This document shows, piece by piece, positions 44,796 to 52,030 of a stretch of 64,000 nucleotides of DNA. The stretch covers positions 434,001-498,000 of the forward strand of contig NZ_PVYW01000003.1 in assembly GCF_003001675.1 (NCBI RefSeq), in the 5' to 3' direction. The notes below the pieces were generated by a model, which was not told the origin of the DNA, made no database searches, and saw nothing but the letters and a program-made list of their open reading frames with translations. Position 1 is the stretch's first letter. Each line of letters opens with the position of its first letter. The position numbers were made by a program, and so were the translations under genes. Origin of the DNA: Cohnella sp. SGD-V74. GTDB lineage: Bacteria; Bacillota; Bacilli; Paenibacillales; Paenibacillaceae.

Positions 44796-45224
44796 TTAAG
44801 GCTGCAGCCACAGCCAATCGACGAGGGATCCCGTCACCTTGCCGAATACCAAGGCCATCAGCAACGGCAATAAGTAAGGTTTAAGCTTTAATCTTTTAGA
44901 GACGATAGGGATGACGTTCAGCACTTCCGTTAATGCAGCCGCGAACATGCCGACGAACAGCCCTTGAAACGCCGCCGGAATGAGCAGATAGCGGGCCGAC
45001 AGCCGGAACGTCCAGTCGAACAGATCGGCGCAAATCCAGTACAGCGAGCCGATCAGGATGGCGGATTCGAATACGGCGGACCGTCGATACGCCCTTGTCA
45101 ATTGCACCAGCCTCGGAATCAGATCGAGCACGATCAACAGCGCCACGAAGGCGCTCCCGACGGCAAAGCCGCCCGCCAGGCTCACGACGGCGAGCAGCAA
45201 GCCACGCAGCGCTTCAGCCACCAT
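44796..45224 (-). CDS. spoVAB: Stage V sporulation protein AB
   Basis: 142 residues with four hydrophobic segments, the usual size of SpoVAB. Conserved GGFAVGSAFVALLIVLDLIPRL and FVGMFAAALTEVLNVIPI. Part of the forespore SpoVA dipicolinate-uptake system by family knowledge. Its start lies 11 bp inside the end of spoVAA, and its stop is 11 bp before spoVAF. SpoVAC, AD and AE, which would follow in Bacillus subtilis, are not here. Confidence 0.93.
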   Translation of the reverse strand: MVAEALRGLLLAVVSLAGGFAVGSAFVALLIVLDLIPRLVQLTRAYRRSAVFESAILIGSLYWICADLFDWTFRLSARYLLIPAAFQGLFVGMFAAALTEVLNVIPIVSKRLKLKPYLLPLLMALVFGKVTGSLVDWLWLQP

Positions 45225-45864
45225 CTCTTCCCGTCCTGTCTTCGTGTTTTTTGCGATATTCCTCGGTAATGACGTAGTGGTTCACGTTTTCCTGATACAT
45301 GAACATCTCCACCTCCAGCGGATTAGGCTCGTCGTTCAGCCGCTTGCGCAAGAGCCGGTTGAAAAACAGCAGCATGCCCATTCCGACCCCGATCGAATAC
45401 GGAATTTGAAACAGCCACGGATGCTTGCTCCCCTTCCCGGTGATCAGCTCGGTTATCCGCAGCTGCACCGCGGGCATGTTGACGTCGGCATGGAAATTCA
45501 TCATCGCCATCCCGGAGCCGAAGAACAGCAGGAGCCAGGCGAGCACGAGCACGACTTTGCGCGGTTTGACTTCCCCGGCAGGCGATATTTCCAGCAGCAC
45601 GTGCGGCTCTCCGAACGTCTCGATGACCAAGCCCGGCTCCGCTTCGCGAATGGCTTTGACCACCTGCAGCATGTCGATCAGCACCAGATTTCCGTCAGCG
45701 GCGGTCACTTTGTGCAGCGGAAGCTTCTCCAGCCGCTTCTGCAGCGCCGTCTCCGTCACCAGTCTCGCGACGTCTCCCAGGTAGACGACCGCTCCCGGCC
45801 GAACAACGGCTCGCCTGCGCATGCGGACGTAGACGACTGTGGAATCCTCTTCGGAACGGCCCAT
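45214..45864 (-). CDS. spoVAA: Stage V sporulation protein AA
   Basis: 216 residues. N-terminal soluble part (VYVRMRRRAVVRPGAVVYLGDVARLV) and two C-terminal membrane segments (VVLVLAWLLLFFGSGMAMMNFHADVNMP; IPYSIGVGMGMLLFFNRLLRK), typical of SpoVAA. ATG follows GGGGAGGGGG. A sigma-F/G-like promoter precedes it at 45894-45923 and a sigF terminator separates it from sigF, so spoVAA-AB-AF form a separate unit. Confidence 0.92.
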   Translation of the reverse strand: MGRSEEDSTVVYVRMRRRAVVRPGAVVYLGDVARLVTETALQKRLEKLPLHKVTAADGNLVLIDMLQVVKAIREAEPGLVIETFGEPHVLLEISPAGEVKPRKVVLVLAWLLLFFGSGMAMMNFHADVNMPAVQLRITELITGKGSKHPWLFQIPYSIGVGMGMLLFFNRLLRKRLNDEPNPLEVEMFMYQENVNHYVITEEYRKKHEDRTGRDGG

Positions 45865-45893
45865 GCTACCCCCTCCCCATTCGGCATTTCGCT

Positions 45894-45923
45894 TAGTATG
45901 GAATGGAAGCGGTCATCGTAACC
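45894..45923 (-). promoter_or_regulatory. Putative forespore (sigma-G type) promoter of spoVAA
   Basis: Minus strand GGTTA (45919-45923), 18 bp, CATACTA (45894-45900). The -10 fits the sigma-G pattern CATnnTA exactly; the -35 is a moderate match. Position 30 bp before the ATG and the known sigma-G control of spoVA in Bacillus support it. Confidence 0.45.
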
Positions 45924-45933
45924 GCGAATTGGG

Positions 45934-45976
45934 AAAAAAAGAAGAGGCGGCCGCCGGTTTCCCGGCAGTCCGCCTC
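45934..45976 (-). terminator. Terminator after sigF
   Basis: Stem GAGGCGG / CCGCCTC enclosing a second inner pairing (TGCCGG/CCGGCGG), followed by TTCTTTTTTTCCC on the minus strand. It begins 28 bp past the sigF stop. Confidence 0.85.
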
Positions 45977-46003
45977 CCTCGATCGCGCCTTACAGGCTTC
46001 GGC

Positions 46004-46762
46004 CTACTGCGCGATCTGGTCTTTGATATTTTGCAGGATCTTCTTCTCCAGCCGGCTCACTTGAACCTGCGAGATGCCCAGCCGGCCGGCCACCTCGGAC
46101 TGCGTCTGATCGCGGAAATAGCGCAAATAGATGATCAGCCTCTCCCTGTCGCTCAGTCCCTGGATCGCCTCCGTCAGCGCCAGCTTGTCGAACCAACGCT
46201 CCTGCGACTCGTCGGCGATCTGATCCATGAGCGTAATCGGGTCGCCGTCGTTCTCGAACACCGTCTCATGAATCGATGTCGGCGGCTTGTTCGCTTCTTG
46301 GGCGAACACGATTTCCTCCGGCGTCACGCCGAGCTCCTCGGCCACTTCGCCGATCGTCGGCGCGCGGCCGAGCCGCTTGGACAGCTCATCCTTCGTCTTG
46401 CGGACGCGGTTGGCCATTTCCTTCAGGGAGCGGCTCACCTTCAGCGTGCCGTCGTCCCTGAGGAATCTCTGGATTTCCCCGATGATCATCGGAACGGCGT
46501 AGGTCGAAAATTTCACGTCGTAAGAAAGATCGAACTTGTCCACCGACTTCAGCAAGCCGATGCAGCCGATCTGGAACAGGTCGTCGCTGTCGTAGCCGCG
46601 ATTGGCGAACCTCTGGACAACGGACCATACCAGGCGAATATTGCTATTAACGAGCGTGTCTCGCGCGGTCGTATCCCCGGATTGACTAAGCGCGATGAGG
46701 CGCTTCACTTCGCTGTCATCCAAGTATGCCGGCGGAGACGATCGTTTCCATTCTGCTTCCAT
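46004..46762 (-). CDS. sigF: Forespore RNA polymerase sigma factor SigF
   Basis: 252 residues. Sigma-70 regions: NSNIRLVWSVVQRFANRGYDSDDLFQIGCIGLLKSVDKFD (region 2.1-2.2), YDVKFSTYAVPMIIGEIQRFLRDDG (2.3-2.4), region 3 near 115-170, and region 4 helix-turn-helix QSEVAGRLGISQVQVSRLEKKIL. First compartment-specific sigma of the forespore, held by SpoIIAB until septation. 25 bp after spoIIAB. Confidence 0.96.
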   Translation of the reverse strand: MEAEWKRSSPPAYLDDSEVKRLIALSQSGDTTARDTLVNSNIRLVWSVVQRFANRGYDSDDLFQIGCIGLLKSVDKFDLSYDVKFSTYAVPMIIGEIQRFLRDDGTLKVSRSLKEMANRVRKTKDELSKRLGRAPTIGEVAEELGVTPEEIVFAQEANKPPTSIHETVFENDGDPITLMDQIADESQERWFDKLALTEAIQGLSDRERLIIYLRYFRDQTQSEVAGRLGISQVQVSRLEKKILQNIKDQIAQ

Positions 46763-46787
46763 GCCTCCAACCCCTGCCGCACGGTTT

Positions 46788-47234
46788 TTAGTTAAACAAC
46801 GCTTTTTTCGACTCGATCCGTTTTTTCATCCGAAGAGATGTGCCCCCTGCTTCCGAACTGACGACGTCGAATTCGTCCATGAAATTTTCCATGATCGTGA
46901 AGCCCATTCCCGAACGCTCCAGCTCCGGACGGGAGGTGTACAGCGGCTGTCTGGCCAAGTCCAGATCTTCGATCCCTCTGCCCTGGTCGCTTACGGACAG
47001 GCTGATCGTATCTCCGTCGATTTCCGCTTCCACGGTGACGATGCCGTCCGTTCTTCCGTCGTATCCGTGAATAATCGCGTTGGTGACCGCCTCGGATACG
47101 ACCGTCTTAATCTCGTCCAGCTGCTCCAGCGTAGGATCGAGCTGGGAGACGAACGCGGCGACGGAGACTCTGGCGAACGACTCGTTCTCGGAACGGCTTG
47201 CGAATGAGAGCTTCATATGATTATGTCCGCTCAT
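46788..47234 (-). CDS. spoIIAB: Anti-sigma F factor / serine kinase SpoIIAB
   Basis: 148 residues from ATG 47234 ([11 protein letters not shown]), overlapping the spoIIAA stop by 4 bp (ATGA), with GGAGG at 8 bp. GHKL ATPase fold: [13 protein letters not shown] (N box), DQGRGI (G1) and GMGFTIM (G2). Binds SigF and phosphorylates SpoIIAA. The longer frame upstream lies inside spoIIAA and is discarded. Confidence 0.96.
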   Translation of the reverse strand: MSGHNHMKLSFASRSENESFARVSVAAFVSQLDPTLEQLDEIKTVVSEAVTNAIIHGYDGRTDGIVTVEAEIDGDTISLSVSDQGRGIEDLDLARQPLYTSRPELERSGMGFTIMENFMDEFDVVSSEAGGTSLRMKKRIESKKALFN

Positions 47235-47584
47235 GATACGACCTCCAGACCGGCGACTGCCGAACGCTCCGAATCGTAGAACGATAGAATCTTGAACAGC
47301 CCCGACAGTTCGAACAACCTCTTGACGCTCGGCTGCGTGTCGCACACGACCATTTTGCCGCCGCGACCCTTGATCAGCTTGTAGCGCCCGAGAATGACGC
47401 CGAGTCCCGAGCTGTCCATGAATTGCAAATCTTTCAGACTAAGAACGACGTGATCGCATCGGCCGCGCAGGATCGCGTCCTCCATCTTGTAACGGACGAT
47501 GTCCGCGGTGTGATGGTCCAGTTCCCCTCTCAGGCGGACGATCAAAACGTTGCGTTGCTGCTCCAGCTCGACCTGTAAGCTCAT
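47231..47584 (-). CDS. spoIIAA: Anti-sigma F antagonist SpoIIAA
   Basis: 117 residues from ATG 47584 ([12 protein letters not shown]), with GGGG at 8 bp; an ATG two codons earlier is an alternative. STAS domain with the phospho-acceptor Ser in [18 protein letters not shown]. Unphosphorylated protein releases SigF from SpoIIAB. Preceded by sigma-H and Spo0A sites at 47624-47691. Confidence 0.96.
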   Translation of the reverse strand: MSLQVELEQQRNVLIVRLRGELDHHTADIVRYKMEDAILRGRCDHVVLSLKDLQFMDSSGLGVILGRYKLIKGRGGKMVVCDTQPSVKRLFELSGLFKILSFYDSERSAVAGLEVVS

Positions 47585-47623
47585 CTTCATTTCCCCTTCC
47601 CCATAACCTGCTTGCTCGTCACC

Positions 47624-47652
47624 AATTCTACGAAACGCTCTCCCATTCCTGC
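47624..47652 (-). promoter_or_regulatory. Sigma-H promoter of the spoIIA operon
   Basis: Minus strand GCAGGAATG (47644-47652), 12 bp, GTAGAATT (47624-47631). This fits the sigma-H consensus RnAGGAwWW-N11-12-RnnGAAT closely (one mismatch), and spoIIA is a known sigma-H target in Bacillus. It lies 40 bp before the spoIIAA start. Confidence 0.75.
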
Positions 47653-47654
47653 CC

Positions 47655-47691
47655 TCCGACAAAACTAGAAGCTGGCCCTCCCGATTCGACA
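47655..47691 (-). promoter_or_regulatory. Spo0A boxes upstream of spoIIA
   Basis: A perfect 0A-box core TGTCGAA (47685-47691) and a one-mismatch copy TGTCGGA (47655-47661), both on the minus strand in TTTTGTCG context, 30 bp apart. They lie immediately upstream of the sigma-H -35, where Spo0A~P activates spoIIA in Bacillus. Confidence 0.7.
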
Positions 47692-47745
47692 AAACGCGCG
47701 AAAGAGGCGGCGACGTTCTGTTCGTCGTGCCGCCATATCGCCGAA

Positions 47746-48963
47746 TTAATCCGAATCCGAGAAGAACAAGTGTCCAGTTGTGCGGCGCAGCAGCGACCAC
47801 CATCCCGCTCGTTCGACCGCCACCGGCGATTCCACCGGAAACTCGGTCAGGACGTCGTTGCCGCGGTAGACGATCAGCTTGCCGATCGGCTGTCCGATCG
47901 CGACCGGCGCCTTAACGTTAGGCTCCAGCACGAGCTCATGGCGTATCCCCTTGCCCGCGTCGCCCTTCTTCAGGAGGACGCTGTACGAATGCTTGGCCGT
48001 CAGCGGAATTTTGGCGACTTTGCCCTTCTCCACCGGCAGCGTTCCGATCGGGTCGCCCTTCTTGTAGATCGGGACGTTCGTGTATTGAGCGAACGCATAA
48101 TCGAACAAATGCGAGACTTCCGCATTGCGCGTCTTCGTGTTCGGCTCGCCCATCACGACGGCGATCAGACGCAGGTTGTCCCGGCGCGCCGTCGCCGACA
48201 AGCAGAACTTCGCTTCGCTCGTAAAACCGGTCTTCAAGCCGTCAGCTCCGCTGTAGAAGCGAACGAGCTTGTTCGTATTCACGAGCCAGAACGGCTTGGG
48301 GCTGCCTTTGCGCAAGTAATCCTGATACAGTCCCGTGTATTTCGTAATGCCTTCGTATTTCAGCAGTTCCCTGGACATGATGGCGATGTCGCGGGCGGAG
48401 GATACATGTCCTTCCGCGGGCAGACCGTTGCAGTTGACGAACTTCGTGTTGGCCATGCCAAGCTCGGCCGCTTTCTCGTTCATCATCGCCACGAACTGCT
48501 GCTCGCTTCCGCCCAGCTTCTCCGCGAGCGCTACGGAAGCGTCGTTGCCGGAAGCGAGGGCGACGCCCTTAAGCATATCCTCGACGGTCATCTCCTCTCC
48601 GGGCTCCAGGAAGATCTGGGAACCGCCCATCGACGAGGCGTATTCGCTCGCCGTCACCTTGTCGGTCAGCTTCAGTCGGCCTTCGTCGATCGCTTCCATC
48701 ACCAGCAGCATCGTCATGATTTTCGTGATGCTGGCGGGAGGCAGAGCCAACGTGCTGTTCTTCTCATAGATGACCGTTCCGCTGTCCGCATCCATCAGAA
48801 TCGCGGATTTGGCGTTGGAGGCCAAGTCCGTGACCGGCTGCTTCACCGCCGGCTCCTTGGCATAGGCCGCGGACGGCGCGATCAGCGCAGCCGTCAATAG
48901 CCCGGCAAGCAGCCAGGCGTAAGGGCGTTTGTCGGATGGTTTTCGTGTCTCTTTACAAGCCAA
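47746..48963 (-). CDS. dacF: D-alanyl-D-alanine carboxypeptidase DacF
   Basis: 405 residues from TTG 48963, which follows GGAGGGGGAG; the frame stays open 28 codons further up without a better start. Signal peptide ending ASAAYA-like (PSAAYAKEP). S11 motifs SITK, SGND, LKTG; PBP5 C-terminal domain and a final amphipathic segment with aromatic residues (AGWWSLLRR). Gene order dacF-spoIIAA-spoIIAB-sigF as in Bacillus. A forespore-type promoter precedes it. Confidence 0.93.
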   Translation of the reverse strand: MACKETRKPSDKRPYAWLLAGLLTAALIAPSAAYAKEPAVKQPVTDLASNAKSAILMDADSGTVIYEKNSTLALPPASITKIMTMLLVMEAIDEGRLKLTDKVTASEYASSMGGSQIFLEPGEEMTVEDMLKGVALASGNDASVALAEKLGGSEQQFVAMMNEKAAELGMANTKFVNCNGLPAEGHVSSARDIAIMSRELLKYEGITKYTGLYQDYLRKGSPKPFWLVNTNKLVRFYSGADGLKTGFTSEAKFCLSATARRDNLRLIAVVMGEPNTKTRNAEVSHLFDYAFAQYTNVPIYKKGDPIGTLPVEKGKVAKIPLTAKHSYSVLLKKGDAGKGIRHELVLEPNVKAPVAIGQPIGKLIVYRGNDVLTEFPVESPVAVERAGWWSLLRRTTGHLFFSDSD

Positions 48964-49014
48964 AAGTGGCTCCCCCTCCTGAAGGCCGAGTGTCGGCCAA
49001 TGATTTCTTCCCTT

Positions 49015-49044
49015 TAGTCTGTCCTTCGGTGATGAAATATATTC
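49015..49044 (-). promoter_or_regulatory. Putative forespore promoter of dacF
   Basis: Minus strand GAATA (49040-49044), 18 bp, CAGACTA (49015-49021); the -10 differs from the sigma-G pattern CATnnTA by one base. dacF is a sigma-F/sigma-G gene in Bacillus. It lies 52 bp before the start codon. Confidence 0.5.
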
Positions 49045-49070
49045 CATCCGACGCGTATGATTGTAAACGA

Positions 49071-49104
49071 AAAAACGCCAAGAAGAGAGTTACTCTTCTT
49101 GGCG
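49071..49104 (-). terminator. Strong terminator at the end of the exopolysaccharide operon
   Basis: Perfect 12-bp stem CGCCAAGAAGAG / CTCTTCTTGGCG with a 5-nt loop, followed by TTTTTTCG on the minus strand, 10 bp past the stop of the GH18-like gene. It separates that operon from dacF. Confidence 0.92.
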
Positions 49105-49114
49105 GACGTCTATT

Positions 49115-50227
49115 TTATTCGATTAGATTGGAACCGGAGCTTCGAAGCTGCTCGAGAGACTCCGCTCCAAGCTCGTCGAGTCTCCACACGGCGATATTAT
49201 AAATACCTTTGGACTTGGCGGCTTGAATCCATTGGGACAACGTCGCCCCGTCGGCATACCAGACTTTATGCTTGGCGCCGCCCGAATCCGTATACTCGAA
49301 GTTCAGCGCGCCGCTAGCCTTATCCCGTACGGGAGCAGCCGCTGCGCTGCGCGCAAGCTCAGCCGCCTGCCGCTCGGTAATTCCGGTTGCCTTGCCCGTT
49401 CCTCCGTGCCAATCGAAGCCTCCCGACGACAACGCGATATAAGACTTGGCCGATACGTCTTTCATCTGCGCGGCCAGCTTGCGCACGAACGCATCGTCAG
49501 CCTTCGGTCCCGGCCCGCTATGACTGCCGTACAAGTTATACGCCATCATGACGTATACCGGGCCTTCGGGCAGGTCCAGCCGCTCTAACGGCGCGCGCGG
49601 CTCGAACACGACTCTGAGCTCTTTGCCTTTCGCGCTCATCCGGGCATGCAGCTCGCGAATCAACTGCACGAAGTTAGGCCAGTCCCGATCCCCTATTCTC
49701 TCGTAATCAAGCTCCGCGCCGGATAACCCGTACGTCTCGAGGACAGCAATGATTTCGTTAATATGCCGGTTGCGGCTCGAATAATCTTTAACCAGTCTCG
49801 AGACTAAGTCGGCGTCCTTCTGCACGTCGCTTCCGCTCTCATACTTGATGTCGTTTACCAGGGTCAAAAAAAGCCTGTCCATGCCGTTGCGTTCAGCTTC
49901 CTGCTTGATCTTGGGCAGCGCCTCTCGGAATTCTTCCGTGAACAGCAGCCGATCGGATTCGTCGAAATAGGCGGCAAACACTTGCAGGCTGGTCAATCCA
50001 CCCGCGACGCCCCCCAATTGCTCCATGCCGGCTTCCCAACGCCAATCCGCCAGCCAAGCAGATCTCTCCGTTTTATATTCCGTTATTTGGGGCTTGGTTG
50101 CCGCTCCGAACACGTCTTGTTTAAAACAATAGAGCAGACCAGCGGAGAGAGCGAACAGCCCTGCGAATACATAGAGGACGACGGTGCGATTGCGGCGATT
50201 GCGTTTGCGCGAACGAGTCCTGTTCAA
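49115..50227 (-). CDS. GH18-like membrane-anchored glycosidase
   Basis: 370 residues from TTG 50227, with AAAGGAG before it; a longer start at 50269 lacks a ribosome site. Very basic N-terminus followed by one membrane anchor (TVVLYVFAGLFALSAGLLYCF). The rest fits the GH18/YaaH barrel: LQVFAAYFDESD, LFLTLVNDI, the catalytic strand GAELDYE in place of DGxDxDxE (Glu acid kept, first Asp not), VYVMMAYNLYGSHSGPGP and YNIAVWRLDELG. It is the last gene of the operon. By analogy with PgaB it may cleave the polymer made by the operon; the substrate is unknown. Confidence 0.82.
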   Translation of the reverse strand: MNRTRSRKRNRRNRTVVLYVFAGLFALSAGLLYCFKQDVFGAATKPQITEYKTERSAWLADWRWEAGMEQLGGVAGGLTSLQVFAAYFDESDRLLFTEEFREALPKIKQEAERNGMDRLFLTLVNDIKYESGSDVQKDADLVSRLVKDYSSRNRHINEIIAVLETYGLSGAELDYERIGDRDWPNFVQLIRELHARMSAKGKELRVVFEPRAPLERLDLPEGPVYVMMAYNLYGSHSGPGPKADDAFVRKLAAQMKDVSAKSYIALSSGGFDWHGGTGKATGITERQAAELARSAAAAPVRDKASGALNFEYTDSGGAKHKVWYADGATLSQWIQAAKSKGIYNIAVWRLDELGAESLEQLRSSGSNLIE

Positions 50228-50255
50228 GTATCGCACTCCTTTCTGTATCGGCCGA

Positions 50256-51992
50256 TCAGAACGTCTCAATCATCCAATCGACGGTTGTATGAAAATATCT
50301 TTCTATTTTCCCGACCCATTTTTTTATTCCGGTATCTTTATTGCTGTATAAACCCTTGATCTGAACATCGTCGAAAACGCCGTCGTAAATGTCGTCCCGT
50401 TCGTTCTGTACGTTGTATTCCGATTCGAGCGCAACTGCCCCCGACGATATTCCATCGTCTACTTGGGCGTCCAGCGTTCTGACTTCTCCATCTACCGTCA
50501 CGCGAAGCTCGCTGCCGTGCAACGATACGACAAGTTTCCTCTTGCCTGCGATATTGACCGGGTACTGAGTCTCTTCCGTCAAGTCGATCTCGGATGTCTG
50601 AGCCTTCGAATAGATAGTCGCCTTGTTGAGGGCTAGTTCCGTTTCCTTCCAATCGATCTCGTCCAGTTCCGATTGTACCAGCTTCTCGATCTCTTGTCCG
50701 GCTTTCTTCTGCTCAATCGTCAGAACATTATTATCCAACGATATCCGGACGAACGAATCCCGCTCCCTGTCGTACCTGACATAGATCGACTGCCGACCGA
50801 CGACGTTGCCCGCCAAAGTCGCCTCAAGCTCCAGATCTCGATAATCTCGGCTGCCGTTAAGCACAAGAGTTCCGGGCGAAGACGGCTCCGAGGTCAAAGC
50901 AATGCGATTGTCGATAAACTCGGCGGCTCCGCTTACCAGCGTCCAATCTTTCGCGCGTTCCGCATCTCCGGTCAGAAACTTCATCTCCTGACCGGTATCC
51001 TTGCTTATTTTCATAAGCAGATGGTTGGTATACCAATAAGAAGCCGGCTGCACACGCGTCAAATTGTACGGTTCGTCGTCCTTCCCGTTAAAGGAAACGC
51101 CCTCTCGGTTAAAATGCATCTTAAAAATCCGCTGGATTTCGGCATTGTTGGCATCCGTTACGAGACGGTTCATCCCTGCTCCCAACGCGTTCGCATGCAT
51201 GATCATATATACGTTCGGAACGAAGCCTAGCTGATCTGTATAGATCTCTTCCATCAACCGATAGTCTTCAGAGATCCGCGCTTCCATCTCGCTTCGCGTC
51301 TCGATCGGAATCATGTCGACGTCTCTCAAGAAATCCATCAGATAATGGTTGTAATAATCGATTTTCATTTTATTCCGCAGTTCGTTCTCGTCTTTCACGC
51401 CGATGAAGTTTCCTTCGCTGTCGAAAATGTTGATGTAGGTTAGCCGGTACCCGTTGCTGCCAAGCTCCCAGTAACCGTTCTTGATCATTTTCTTCATATC
51501 CTTCGGCTGAAGGAACTTGCGATCTCCGTTGCCCATCTTGTTCGCATACGAAAGGAATGTCGCCTTGAAATTATACTTCTCAAGCAGCGGCTGGGCGAAC
51601 AGCGAGGAATCGTTGCGCCCGTCCTCGAAGGACAAAAACAGCGCCTTGTCCGGAAGCTTCTTGCCCTCCCGGTAATAGTCGAGCACGTCCTGTTGAGATA
51701 TAGCGATAAAACCCTGATCCTTAAGCGCCTTAAGATGCTTGTTCAGTTCCTCCTTCGAGATCAGCTTCGGCGTTCCTGAACGGCTGACTCCGAAGTAGGA
51801 TAGAGCGACAAAACCTTTATCCGAAGTCCATTCGCTGCGATCCGGCTCCGCGAACTTCTCGACGTCGACAAGCGCGTGAAACAGAATATAACCAACAACG
51901 ATCAGCACCGCAAGCTGAATCACGGTCTTGATCCATTTGCTCCGATCTTTTTTCCGAATGTCGAGGAAGGGATCGCGATACTTATTCCTCAT
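50256..51992 (-). CDS. NodB-fold protein, probably catalytically degenerate, with C-terminal beta domain
   Basis: 578 residues. Cytoplasmic basic start, one membrane anchor (about 22-42), then a NodB/polysaccharide-deacetylase fold (about 60-320). The first motif reads SFEDG (121-125) instead of TFDDG, and the metal-binding H-S/T-x3-H is replaced by GYWELGSNGYRL (173-184) with no His, so zinc binding and activity are doubtful. The C-terminal part (about 370-545) is a beta-rich concanavalin/CBM-like domain. ATG follows AAGGAG. May act as a scaffold or polymer-binding partner for the synthase encoded just upstream. Confidence 0.75.
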   Translation of the reverse strand: MRNKYRDPFLDIRKKDRSKWIKTVIQLAVLIVVGYILFHALVDVEKFAEPDRSEWTSDKGFVALSYFGVSRSGTPKLISKEELNKHLKALKDQGFIAISQQDVLDYYREGKKLPDKALFLSFEDGRNDSSLFAQPLLEKYNFKATFLSYANKMGNGDRKFLQPKDMKKMIKNGYWELGSNGYRLTYINIFDSEGNFIGVKDENELRNKMKIDYYNHYLMDFLRDVDMIPIETRSEMEARISEDYRLMEEIYTDQLGFVPNVYMIMHANALGAGMNRLVTDANNAEIQRIFKMHFNREGVSFNGKDDEPYNLTRVQPASYWYTNHLLMKISKDTGQEMKFLTGDAERAKDWTLVSGAAEFIDNRIALTSEPSSPGTLVLNGSRDYRDLELEATLAGNVVGRQSIYVRYDRERDSFVRISLDNNVLTIEQKKAGQEIEKLVQSELDEIDWKETELALNKATIYSKAQTSEIDLTEETQYPVNIAGKRKLVVSLHGSELRVTVDGEVRTLDAQVDDGISSGAVALESEYNVQNERDDIYDGVFDDVQIKGLYSNKDTGIKKWVGKIERYFHTTVDWMIETF

Positions 51993-52030
51993 CTTTGCTT
52001 CTCCTTACTGAAACGGAATGTCTCTTCTGG

